Source of the DNA: Euperipatoides rowelli
Taxonomy: Eukaryota > Onychophora > Udeonychophora > Euonychophora > Peripatopsidae
Strand: one strand, 5' to 3'
Length of the DNA: 11,808 nt
Assembly (NCBI GenBank): GCA_003024985.2
Contig: PXIH01S0059567.1
Within the stretch, counting starts at the first letter, position 1. Each line of letters begins with the position of its first letter. The notes beneath the pieces are model-generated. The model was not told where the DNA came from. It did no database searches and saw only the letters and a program-made list of their open reading frames with translations. Positions 1-7,711 of this stretch are shown piece after piece. Both the position numbers and the translations under genes were made by a program.

Positions 1-140
1 TGTAGATGTTTATATTAAAATTCATTTATTTTAAGGAATAAAATTATCATATCTATTAAGGCTACAATATGTTACTGTATGTATAAAAAAATATAAACCA
101 TTAAGATTTTTAAAATATTGCTAATATAATTATATTAAGA
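1..140. other. AT-rich DNA with no recognisable feature
   Basis: This stretch is strongly AT-rich and has no open frame of note, no tRNA-like fold and no repeat that I can match elsewhere in the window. I treat it as unassigned intergenic DNA. Confidence 0.5.
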
Positions 141-300
141 TAAAATAGTAGGGAGAGGTGACTTAATTCACAGAATAAACCAACCTCCACTCAGGGATAA
201 CCACAGGGTATGTGTGGCCGATGCAAGGCACCATACCTTGTGCTGTTCATGGGGCCCCAGAAAAAGGAAAAAAAAAAGGAGAAAAAAAAAGTAAAGACAA
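141..300 (+). repeat. SINE-like GC-richer island followed by an A-rich tract
   Basis: About 110 bases of balanced composition (roughly 145-255) stand out from the AT-rich surroundings and run straight into a purine tract dominated by A (about 255-297). This resembles the body plus A-rich tail of a retroposed element on the + strand. It contains an imperfect hairpin: arms 202-212 (cacagggtatg) and 232-242 (cataccttgtg) pair with one mismatch around a 19-base loop. I do not see clear A and B boxes of a tRNA-derived promoter, so the class is open. It could equally be the 3' end of an old LINE. Confidence 0.35.
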
Positions 301-616
301 ACGACAAAAATAAACTAAAATTTTTTAATGATGTTAATTGTTTAATATTTTTTTTTATTAGATTTATATATTTAATATAGTAAAATACCTTCATTGTTAC
401 AATGTAATATTGAAATTATAAATATACTTGAGTATAAAAATTACTCTTTAAACTTTGTTTTTACCTACTGCACATTAAAATTTAAGTAACCTAAAAAAAT
501 TGGTTTGAAATTATATCATTAATATTTGAATATATTGTGCACAATAAAAAGTTTAAAAGGGTTTAAATATTCATTAAAGGTAACAACAACATAAACAGTT
601 AATTTGGAATGTAAGA
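301..616. other. AT-rich DNA with no gene
   Basis: AT-rich sequence with homopolymer runs. I see no coding signal and no repeat. The minus-strand open frame across 191-394 is Phe/Lys-rich translation of the A-rich tract and is not a credible gene. Confidence 0.5.
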
Positions 617-865
617 ATGCCTGAAGAATACCAAGAGATAATTAATATTCTATAGTATACTGCTGCTTATGAACTTCATGTAATGGGCGAGAAAATGAAA
701 GAAGTTCACAATAATATGTGAACTTTATCAATAAAACTGAAAACGTGTCTGAAAGAAAGAAGAGATTCATTAAGCTCTTTGGTAATTCAAATAAATAGTT
801 TGGTAGTTACATCAGCTGAAAATTCAGACCAGAATTTTGCCAACAATAATAGCAAAATCATTTAG
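617..865 (+). pseudogene. Coding-like stretch with two stops, possible small helical-protein pseudogene
   Basis: From an ATG at 617 to a TAG at 863-865 one frame reads 83 codons with only two interruptions, a TAG at codon 13 and a TGA at codon 35. This is notable because neighbouring DNA is AT-rich and full of stops. The translation begins MPEEYQEIIN and continues with charged, leucine-spaced segments such as GEKMKEVHNNM and KLKTCLKERRDSL, which look like an amphipathic helix or short coiled coil, and ends in an Asn/Ser-rich tail. I do not recognise the family. It could be a decayed exon or processed copy of a host gene, part of an unknown transposon protein, or chance. There is no poly(A) tail and no clear splice-site evidence. 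Confidence 0.3.
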
Positions 866-1005
866 ATAAAATAATTTAATTAAATGATTTAAAGTATACA
901 TTTTTTTAATAGTAAAAATTAATACTTCTTCGCTACTCTTTATTAATCAGTTTATATTACACCAATATAATTATTTTCAGTTATATCTCATTTTACAACA
1001 AAATA
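866..1005. other. AT-rich DNA between fragments
   Basis: Nothing recognisable. The sequence changes abruptly at about 1006, where the GC content rises and the RTE 5' region begins. Confidence 0.5.
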
Positions 1006-1376
1006 CCCTTCCGGTGTTGGGCAAATTCCCAAAGGCAGAGCTGAATGCCATTTGACGGGTCCCCAGGTTGTGTATAGGAGGAAGGCCTTCAGATATGGAG
1101 TTTAGCTGCTCTAAGCAGTCCCATACAATCAGCACCAATAACAATAGAGGTAGTGGACTAGTCTGTGGCAGGACTAGACCTATAAAAAGCTACTTTAACT
1201 CTGACGGTAATGGAACAATGGCAAAAATGCATGCCACCATTCAAATATAAGTACCATCTCGAGTAGGTGGATCTGATTGCCAAGTTGGCTAACTCACATA
1301 GGAGAAGGAAAACTCTGATTTCAAACCTCAGAAAGATGGGTCTCGGAGCCAGGTAAGGCAGCTCACCTAGGAGAAG
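1006..1376 (+). mobile_element. Fragment of an RTE-type LINE: 5' non-coding region only
   Basis: A GC-richer block begins near 1006 and ends in one full 69-bp repeat unit (1295-1363) plus the first 13 bases of a second (1364-1376). The same 69-bp units lie in the 5' region of the longer RTE copy at 2676, on the same strand, which links the two. The block upstream (1006-1294) has no counterpart in the longer copy, so I infer that it is the more distal 5' end which that copy lacks. After 1376 there is one ambiguous base (N at 1377) and a short TA run, and the element stops. The small open frames in this block are not credible genes. The alternative is a non-autonomous element that uses the RTE 5' region as its body. 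Confidence 0.7.
1295..1376 (+). repeat. 69-bp tandem repeat, first locus (one unit plus 13 bp)
   Basis: The unit starts with cacataggagaagg and contains gatgggtctcggagccagg. The full unit is 1295-1363. The next begins with the variant cacctaggag, which in the longer copy marks the final, degenerate unit (2814). That variant shows this locus had one full unit before the terminal one, against two at 2676-2813. Confidence 0.9.
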
Positions 1377-1670
1377 NATATATATATGCATGAAAATAAA
1401 TAGATTTTTTAATTTCCAAGCAGTGGCGATTTAGTTTTAAATCAAAGCCATTTATCTGTTGTATTACATACGATACCAATGGTTTGCTTGCAGAATTGTC
1501 GTAATAATTAAATAAATAGTGGCTTGTTGTGGTATTCAGTTAAGTGCTGCTTATATAGATACATACATTTTTCTACTTCTTAAATTAATCGGGATATTTC
1601 ATCGTTGTTCTAGTTTTTGTTGGCGAAGCGAGTGGCTGGCATTTTTATTTTTTTTTAGTAAAGTCAAGTC
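1377..1670. other. Intergenic DNA with a short TA run and an ambiguous base
   Basis: N at 1377 followed by a short TA microsatellite, then AT-rich DNA with no feature that I can support. The plus-strand open frame beginning at 1519 is Phe/Leu/Ser-rich, uses a non-ATG start and matches no family I know. Confidence 0.45.
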
Positions 1671-1902
1671 ACGTGTTCTCAGTGTTCTCAGCTTCTCGTC
1701 ATCCGGTGATTGGCTGCGAACTTTGACTCCAGGAGAAATTCTTCAAAAAGTAGACCAGAGGTCTATACTTTTGAAAGTGTTGAAAGTGTGCTCTTCGAAG
1801 TCTGGTTTTCTCTAGAGTATTTTGACACAAGAGTATTTACCTTCGGAGTACAATTCTTTGATGCTTCAAAGAGAAATTTTCCTAGTGTGTGCTAGCCTTA
1901 AA
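1671..1902. mobile_element. Possible DNA-transposon or MITE fragment with one terminus at about 1864-1902
   Basis: The right boundary holds cctagtgtgtgc (1881-1892) preceded by cttcaaag (1864-1871). The reverse complement of 11750-11761 is the same 12 bases, and that of 11771-11778 is ctccaaag, at identical spacing. This fits the terminal inverted repeat of a shared DNA element, reading inward to the left here. The interior has short recurring motifs (repeated tgttctcag, and several ttcgaag or cttcaaa variants) as seen in subterminal regions of MITEs. I could not find a matching left terminus, so 1671 is only a guess. Confidence 0.35.
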
Positions 1903-2675
1903 GAAGTAAATTTGACTTCAACATAATGAAATAGGTTTAAAATAGTGACAGATCAGGCATTTATTGTTAATTTATCAATGCTTCATAATATTATTATCTG
2001 TAATTATGTATCTTTGGACTGGGTTTCTCACTTTGCAAGTTTACAATAACAACAGTAGGATCTTAGTTTTATTGAATTAAATCTTATTTATCCTTGTAGT
2101 CTACTAGAAGACAGGTATTATCAAAAATAAATTGCCTTAAACTTGATTTCAATATATCCCCAATATCATCCTCCTAGCCTTGAGATATGACTGGTAAAAA
2201 AACTAGAGAAGAAATCAACTGTGTTTGCCTCAATCTTAATAATAGATACCTATCTTCTCTGATTATATCTATGTTAAAATATGTAATAAATTAAAATAGA
2301 TGGAAATGTGTTACTCTTAAATTAAAATATTTGTTGTTATCAATAGGCCCTACATGTAAATTTATTTTTCTTAACAATCAATAAAAATAACAATAGTCCA
2401 TTTAATAGGCTGTGCCCTTTTGACTATGGTCTCACAACCTACATAAATATTAATGAGAAGAGGCAATATGGAATAAAAAGTCCAAATGGTCATCCAGGGA
2501 GAACTAATTAAATATTCATTATTGCATTCAAATAATTTAAATTGTTTTAGTAGCTTGAATGCCTATATAAAATTAATGATTTACATTTTATATTGCTCTA
2601 AAGCAATAAATCAGCTTCATAATTTTCTATACTTAATTTTCAATAAAAATATTAATAATAATAATAAAACAATGA
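1903..2675. other. AT-rich intergenic DNA
   Basis: About 770 bases with no recognisable gene or repeat. The last bases before 2676 are an AAT-rich microsatellite-like run (about 2652-2668). The open frame at 2486-2737 is Asn/Ile/Leu-rich translation of AT-rich DNA that runs into the LINE repeat, and is not a real gene. Confidence 0.5.
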
Positions 2676-2827
2676 CACATAGGAGAAGGAAAACTCTGAT
2701 TTCAAACCTCAGAAAGATGGGTCTCGGAGCCAGGTAAGGCAGCTCACATAGGAGAAGGAAAACTCTGATTTCAAACCTCAGAAAGATGGGTCTCGGAGCC
2801 AGGTAAGGCAGCTCACCTAGGAGAAGA
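2676..2827 (+). repeat. 69-bp tandem repeat, two full units plus a terminal partial unit
   Basis: Units begin at 2676, 2745 and 2814, an exact 69-bp period. The first two are nearly identical to each other and to the unit at 1295-1363. The third starts with the variant cacctaggagaag, keeps partial similarity through tttcaaac, then diverges into unique leader. The repeats precede the endonuclease frame and so belong to the 5' region, where such repeats in LINEs often act as promoter modules. That role is inference. Confidence 0.92.
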
Positions 2828-3179
2828 GAAACTGTAATTTCAAACGTCATCATGGTTGCAGGCTGCAGTGTAATCATAATTGGCTGAGGCCGAAGATAAA
2901 TGATATCTGCAGGGCTCATAACCAGACATCCTCAAGCATGGTTGTATCAACTATATTGGCTGTGGTACTGCGGAGAAAAGGCAATAGCAAACCACTTTTA
3001 TTTTATGCCAAGAAAACAATGGACAAATGTGCAACAAGAGAGCAAGTTATTGTGGTTAATGTTGAGACCCCCCCAGGTCAAAAGGTAACATATTGGCTAC
3101 TGGGGAAAAGTGAAAAACCTCATCTAGTAAATCTGAGCATAATGATGTGGCTAGATCAAAACCACAGGGAAATCTAGTT
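2828..3179 (+). other. 5' leader of the RTE copy
   Basis: This is unique sequence between the tandem repeats and the endonuclease frame, with higher GC content than the flanking host DNA. A frame across 2938-3177 could be translated but shows no domain that I recognise. It may be untranslated leader or a remnant of an N-terminal extension. A run of seven C's lies at 3068-3074. Confidence 0.5.
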
Positions 3180-4500
3180 ATGGATACAGCCAGCCTAGAA
3201 AGAGAAAACAGAGCTTCACAAAAACACATAAAGTGGGAACATGGAATGTGAGAAGTATGACTCAAGGTAAGCTTGATATTGTAATGTCAGAAATGGACAG
3301 AAATTATATAGATATTTTGGGAATAAGTGAATTGAAATGGACAGGACAAAGTCATTTCTGGTCGGTGGACTACAAAGTTTTTTTCTCGGGACATGATGAA
3401 AAAAGAAGAAATGAAGTGGCAGTGATGCTTAAGAAGAAAATAGCAGATACAGTTATGGGATACAATTCGGTGAATGACATGATAATTTTGATAAGATTAC
3501 AAGAACAACCAATAAATATCACTATAATACAGGTATATGCTCCCACTTCGGATGCGGAAGAAGAGGATATACAAGAGTTCTATGAATAATTACAGCCAAG
3601 TATTAGAGGAATCATCAAAAAAGATGTTTTACTTGTTATAGGTGACTTTAATGCAAAATGTGAAGAATTGGAAGTTAAATGGATGGTGGGGAAGCGTGGT
3701 CTGGGGATGTGCAATGAGGCGGCAGAGAGATTAATAAGGTTTTGTGAGCAGAATTATTTTTGCATTGTAAACACACAGTTCAAACAGCACAAATGTAGAC
3801 TGTATACATGGTCTTCACCAAATGGTCAATATAGAAATCAAAATGACTATATAATTTTTCGCAGGAGGTGGAGGAGTGCAGTTACTTTGGTGAAGACATT
3901 GCCAGGTGCTGACTGTGGCACAGACCACAAATTACTGGTTTCGGATTTTCATTTGAGGTTAAAAAAGATAAACATGGAAACGATTCCAACAAGGTATGTT
4001 TTGGAGAAAGTTCTAGAAGAATATAGGGTAGAGGTGAGAAACTGATTTAGTGGAATAGAATTGATGGATAGAGAACCTGAAAAACTTTTGGAGGAAATAA
4101 AAAATATTGAGGAAGAAAAAGCCTGGGAAATTGTTCCAAAAGTTAATAAATTAAAGAAATCATAATGGCTATCGAAAGATGCTCTCAAGATTGCAGAAGA
4201 GAGAAGAAAAGCTAAAGCTAAGGGAGAGCATCAGGTGGTAGGAAAGTTGAATACAGACTTTCAGAGACAAACAAAAAAGGATAAGGAGAGGTATTTAAAC
4301 CAAGAGTGTCAAGAAATTGAGCTGAATAATAGTAAAGGAAGGACTAGAGATCTTTTAAAGCAGATAAAGGAAATCACAGGAACATTTACACCTCGAATAG
4401 GAGTAAAGAGTGCATTTGGTAAACAATATTAACAGAGGACAAGGAAATAAAGAGAAGGTGGAGAGACTATACCAAAGAAGTATATAAAAAAGATGGCTAG
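3180..4500 (+). pseudogene. RTE LINE polyprotein pseudogene: APE-type endonuclease and linker, RT absent
   Basis: In intact relatives this protein nicks target DNA and then reverse transcribes the element RNA. From 3233 one frame runs to 4432 with only three stops: TAA 3587-3589, TGA 4043-4045 and TAA 4163-4165. APE-type endonuclease motifs appear in order: GTWNVRSM (3233, catalytic Asn), GISELKW (Glu at residue 33), QVYAPTSD, GDFNAK (3641), NQNDYI and TDHKLL (from 3920, catalytic Asp and His). A basic Lys/Glu-rich linker follows (EERRKAKAKGE, GRTRDLLKQIKEITG). The frame then slips by one base near 4430 and continues as TEDKEIKRRW to YKKDG, stopping at 4498-4500. Intact relatives go on into the reverse transcriptase, of which nothing is left. 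An ATG at 3180 starts a plausible N-terminus (MDTASLEREN) that joins the main frame after a frameshift in an A-rich stretch just before 3233. Confidence 0.9.
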
Positions 4501-4627
4501 CTATCTAGGGTTAAAACAGCTCTAGATCCATGGTTGAAAAATTATGATTTATATAAAGATATGCTGTAAAATCGAAAAACCACAGCCTTAAAGACTTATG
4601 AATTTAAATAAATAAATAAATAATAAT
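4501..4627 (+). other. 3' segment and (TAAA)n tail of the RTE copy
   Basis: After the linker the sequence becomes a short AT-rich segment and ends in about five TAAA units (4605-4627). A simple-repeat tail rather than poly(A) is usual for RTE elements, so I read this as the true 3' end joined to the linker by an internal deletion. I cannot prove that 4501-4604 is element 3' UTR. Confidence 0.5.
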
Positions 4628-5353
4628 TTTTATATAATTGAAATGAGCAATTTAACATTTTTAACAACCCAAATATAACCTTATATGCTAATTTATCTGT
4701 GTTAAATGTAGGCGAAGGGGAAGAGAGTATCCATTGGCTCTATTTTTTTTCTTTTATCTCATTTTATTTTAATAAAATGCCAAAAATGCAAAGGTTCTGT
4801 TGTATAACACTATCACATTCATTAATTCAATTGAGTGCAACCCTATAATCCTTTCAACTAGTAATTTAGTCAATATTTTATGCAAAATTGACCTTATTTT
4901 TGAGTTCCAAAGAAAATCATTGATTAGTACATTTATTCAATGATAAAAAATTTTCTCAACTTAAAATGTTGCATTACAAAATTCAATTTTCTGATAAAAT
5001 AGACATTGATGATTTGTGCTTTCTGTTACAACGAAAACTTTCTACAGTATATTTAAAATGCTGAATATTTTTCACAAATTGATCTCTAAATCTATATTGT
5101 ATACATCTAATTACTTCTTTTCCACTAAAAGAGTATGGCATCCACAGACATTTTTCCCATATTATAAATTTCATATTTTGTGATAGGCTTTAAGTTCATC
5201 ACATCAAAGTGTAAAGTAAATTTATATAAACAATTTTATCAGTGTGATAGAATACAAAAGGAAAAATCCAACGTTTAAGGGTTAAATGTAACCCTTGGAA
5301 ATACAGTATATTGATCATGTAAACAATAGAAGAGATGCTAACAAACATTTAAA
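4628..5353. other. AT-rich DNA between two LINE fragments
   Basis: No coding signal that I trust. It contains one perfect 8-bp hairpin with a four-base loop (arms 5277-5284 and 5289-5296, aagggtta and taaccctt). The last 40 bases may be decayed upstream RT sequence, but I cannot align them. Confidence 0.4.
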
Positions 5354-6060
5354 ATATTGAAGTACTGTGTATGTTTGGTTTTCTTATATGGTTGTGAGAT
5401 TTGGACTTTAACCTAAGACTTGGAAAAGAAGATCAATGTTTTTGATATTTGGTTGTGGAGAATAATGTTGAAAATAAAATGGACAGATTTGATCAGAAAA
5501 TGGAAAGTGTGTACAAAATTAGGAAATAGGTATAGCTTTTGGGACAAAGTAAGGTAGATAAAATGGAAACATTATAAGTATGCTTTAAGATCTGAAAGAT
5601 TTACACTAGTAACAGTATTTGAGGAATGGACAAACTCTGGAACACCATTGCACCCAAAAGCAACCAATGTTTGGTTAACCGTTAAGGCGACAGAAGTTAT
5701 GTAAACCCTATCAAAAAGGTTTATTCCACCACTTGATTATCATAGGGTTGGTGCATAGCTGTTTATTATGTAGTTTTAGTTAGGCTCAATTGGGAATAAG
5801 GTTAGAACTGTAAACAAATTAAAAGGCTGCTATCCATTTTAGTCATGTGACCATGCCTTATACTATTGGTTGGTTTTTCAGGTACAAAGGTGCACCAGAG
5901 TTTGCCAGTTAGACTCTAGTATGATAGACAGGCAATGAATAGAGAAGGAAGACCAAGGACAGAATGCCTGGTAACTTAAAGACTGGGCTAACATCAAGGC
6001 AGTGTGCCCTCAGGATATAATTTTGGATAGAACCAAGTTTGATGGGTAAAATTATTTTTG
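5354..6060 (+). pseudogene. C-terminal remnant of a LINE (RTE-like) reverse transcriptase, split by an insertion
   Basis: From 5354 one frame reads almost 100 codons with two stops and carries motifs of the region after the RT catalytic core in RTE-type LINEs: LYGCEIWTLT (from about 5384), KKINVFDIWLWRIMLK, then ALRSERFTLVTVF just before 5631. The match breaks at the inverted repeat and resumes at about 5935 with NREGRPRTE (the usual GRPR segment). In another frame LKDWANIK and ILDRTKF follow (to about 6043), matching the end of such proteins. The RT catalytic motifs (YADD region) are not here. The orientation is the same as the endonuclease copy, but no shared sequence shows that they are one element. 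Confidence 0.75.
5631..5904. mobile_element. MITE-like element with imperfect terminal inverted repeats, inside the RT remnant
   Basis: The ends 5631-5640 (caaactctgg) and 5895-5904 (ccagagtttg) are perfect 10-bp inverted repeats. Similarity continues inward to about 38-40 bp: left caccattgcaccc..gcaaccaat against the right arm in reverse complement cacctttgtacct..ccaaccaat. The element is about 274 bp, non-coding, and sits exactly where the RT reading frame is interrupted. No clean target-site duplication is visible, so the exact ends and the superfamily remain open. Confidence 0.6.
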
Positions 6061-6200
6061 ATGCAAATTTGGCAAAAAAAAATTAATAGTGACAGTAGGG
6101 TTACCAACTGTTCTTTTTTTGAAGAACAACCTTTTTTTTAGCCATTTTTACGTTGTCCATTTTTGGGTCAAAGTGGGTTTTCTTATTAGATTCCATGTGC
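6061..6200. repeat. Possible short repeat with a palindrome
   Basis: A perfect 7-bp inverted repeat (6109-6115 tgttctt and 6122-6128 aagaaca) is followed by T-rich blocks. The style (gggttaccaactgttc, then gttgtcc) resembles small palindromic repeats in animal genomes, but I cannot assign a family. The open frame at 6089-6313 is a translation of T-rich DNA. Confidence 0.25.
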
Positions 6201-6733
6201 AGTTCATGAATATTTATTATGAGTGGTGTCATTTCTTTTGTATTTTAGTGGAGAATAAGAAAATTTATGGTGGCCATCTCAGTTCCAAAATAGGAGGGAG
6301 GGGGGGTAGATAAAGGGGATGAAAGTATATAAAAATTAAGTAGAAAATTGATTTTTTTTTTTTTTAAGTAATTGTGTGCTAGAATAATAAAAATGGTCAT
6401 TGTGTTTGGATTTAAGTACAGATTTAATAAAAACATGGATGCAGTGTAAACTAGGGATGGGGAGTATGGCTGAAAAGTGCATAAATATTTAAGAAATTGA
6501 CAAAATTCATCAGTGGAAAAATATATCTGCAAAGAAGCTAATTTTTTAAATATTTTTTGTAACTGAGTTCAGAGAAAAGGATTAAATAGTTAACAGCATG
6601 TAAAATAATAAAATCCAACGACATATTTATTCCAAACTAAATATCTACAAGCACTACGAAATAAAATTTAAAAATAATGTAACATTGTACAAATACATAT
6701 TAAGCTTAACAGTTTGCTATTGGCATAAGGTGT
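6201..6733. other. AT-rich intergenic DNA left of the LTR element
   Basis: It contains a G run (6301-6306) and a T run (about 6352-6365). No gene, RNA or repeat is recognised. Confidence 0.45.
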
Positions 6734-6966
6734 TGTCTTATCTTGCTTGAAGTATTACAAAGAGTATGACGAACTAATTACAGCAATTAAGAAATATAAA
6801 GAGAAAGAAATATTATGAGACATAACTTTAGATAACTTTCACTTTTAATGTAGACAGAAATGCAGACAGTAATAAATCATAAGGTACAAAATACAAACCA
6901 AAGAGACAAGGGCAAAATACAATAATAACACTGCAAGATGCTGCCATCTATAAACAGTACATGACA
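6734..6966 (-). repeat. 3' LTR of the Ty3/gypsy element
   Basis: On the + strand it begins tgtcttatcttgc and ends catgaca, giving TG...CA ends in element orientation. It is 233 bp and aligns with the right LTR at about 168 of 180 positions. It has three extra segments relative to the right LTR: 39 bp near 6765-6804, 2 bp near 6814 and 12 bp near 6850. Confidence 0.93.
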
Positions 6967-6968
6967 CG

Positions 6969-6978
6969 CTCTTTTTTT
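6969..6978 (-). other. Polypurine tract
   Basis: In element orientation the bases just before the 3' LTR read AAAAAAAGAG followed by CG and then the LTR TGTCAT. A purine run directly abutting the 3' LTR is the expected plus-strand primer for reverse transcription. Confidence 0.75.
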
Positions 6979-6989
6979 AAAAAAATAGT

Positions 6990-7430
6990 TCAATCTCTAT
7001 ATCTGATTGGTTTAACCACTATGCGTCCATTTCTAGTATGTTGTGGTTTGTCATGCTGTACAACTGCATTATGGTGTTTAACCGTGGTAGGTAAATTCTG
7101 TAATGCACTTGGTGGTTTAGCAGGGGTCGTTAAATTCTGTACTGCACTGGGTGGTTTAGCAGTTGTAACCGGATTCTTTACAACCTTAGACTTTATTTGT
7201 GATTTGTCAGGTGGGAGAGATGGATCAGAAGGGTGAATAGTCTTGGCAATAGAGATAAGCAACAGTTTAGGATTATCATAATTTTGATAAATTGAGGTAG
7301 GAAACAGAATTGGCTCTGATGTATCACTGATTTATGGTGGTTTCCACAATCTTAAATGACATCTGTTCCTTCTATAGATACGGCGATTTTCTGTCTGGAC
7401 CCAATAAGATCTGGGTTGGCCTGCTAATTT
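6990..7430 (-). pseudogene. C-terminal end of integrase/Pol with a repetitive Pro-rich tail
   Basis: In element orientation this frame begins within the integrase C-terminal domain (AGQPRSYWVQ, then RRIYRRNRCHLR), meets one stop, and continues through a hydrophilic tail to a TAA or TAG-type end at 6990, just 23 bp before the 3' LTR. The tail has a 13-residue repeat, AKPPSAVQNLTTP and AKPPSALQNLPTT, with a third weaker copy (VKHHNAVVQHD). The last residues TRNGRIVVKPIRY resemble the Arg/Gly-Val-Lys-Pro endings common on gypsy integrases. It joins the frame upstream by a shift near 7425. Confidence 0.8.
7060..7175 (-). repeat. 39-bp tandem repeat in the pol tail
   Basis: Two close copies have a 39-bp spacing (taaattctg at 7092 and 7131, each with a gcact.ggtggtttagca block), and a third diverged copy lies towards 7060. 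The period is a multiple of three, so it encodes a 13-residue protein repeat in frame. Confidence 0.75.
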
Positions 7431-7711
7431 AATAACTTTTGCCTGTCCCAAATATCATCTTGTGTAGCCATGATTGCTTGTGATCCAAGTGGTAGTGGAG
7501 TTAACCTTCTGGCACCTCTATTATAATAATGTGCCTGCTTTTGTATACGGGACTTTTGTAGTTGTCTTATCATAGTAGGAAGTTTTGGTTTATATTTCCA
7601 AGTTGGTCCTGGTAAAGTGGTATGCAAACATTGTGTCATGAGGAGTACTGATGGTGGAGGAAGGTTATCATGGGAGTAGTGTTGTGATTCAAAACTAAAA
7701 GGAAGGGTCAC
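7424..7711 (-). pseudogene. Integrase C-terminal region, central segment
   Basis: The frame continues the integrase after the catalytic core, with a shift near 7700. It has LPPPSVLLM, the usual segment with a Pro and a LL-Met, then KQAHYYNRGARRL, matching the YYxRGA motif of gypsy integrases just before the SH3-like C-terminal domain. It ends at a stop at 7424. The next segment carries on in another frame. Confidence 0.85.

Larger units (their letters stand above)
2676..4627 (+). mobile_element. Internally deleted RTE/BovB-like non-LTR retrotransposon (LINE)
   Basis: The parts in order are: tandem 69-bp repeats (2676-2827), a non-coding leader (2828 to about 3180), an endonuclease plus linker frame (about 3180-4500), a short 3' segment, and a (TAAA)n tail (about 4605-4627). 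The leader contains a ggcaatagcaaaccac motif that I recall, from memory only, in the 5' region of BovB-type RTE elements. In insects and vertebrates the protein is often annotated as craniofacial development protein 2-like, a mislabel for RTE endonuclease. The whole reverse transcriptase is missing, so this copy cannot be autonomous. It also lacks the distal 5' sequence seen at 1006-1294. Confidence 0.85.

Noticed and set aside
191-394. Minus-strand frame of 67 codons with Phe/Ser repeats
   Set aside because: It is the translation of an A-rich tract on the opposite strand; the apparent hydrophobic segment is a compositional artefact.
1519-1895. Overlapping plus-strand frames
   Set aside because: No start context, no domain, and overlap with a likely transposon terminus; composition explains them.
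2676-2827. Tandem units considered as a CRISPR array
   Set aside because: The units are directly contiguous with a 69-bp period and have no unique spacers; the context is a eukaryotic LINE.
1006-2827. Both RTE blocks as one element split by an insertion of about 1.3 kb
   Set aside because: Both blocks carry the terminal-unit variant cacctagg, so the repeat would have to be re-created; two copies are simpler.
2617-2919. Minus-strand 100-codon frame with an internal protein repeat
   Set aside because: The protein repeat is simply the antisense of the 69-bp tandem DNA repeat in the LINE 5' region.
3949-4188. Minus-strand frame of 79 codons
   Set aside because: Shadow of the RTE endonuclease-linker frame on the other strand.
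2676-6060. Endonuclease copy and RT C-terminal remnant as one LINE
   Set aside because: A simple-repeat tail and about 730 bases of unrelated AT-rich DNA lie between them, and the RT core is absent; not excluded, but unsupported.
6967-7060. Envelope-like gene between pol and the 3' LTR
   Set aside because: Pol ends 23 bases before the 3' LTR, leaving no room.
6961-7236. Plus-strand frame of 91 codons with a repeated Gly/Leu/Cys pattern
   Set aside because: Antisense of the repetitive Pol tail; the minus frame carries the integrase-tail motif and abuts the 3' LTR.
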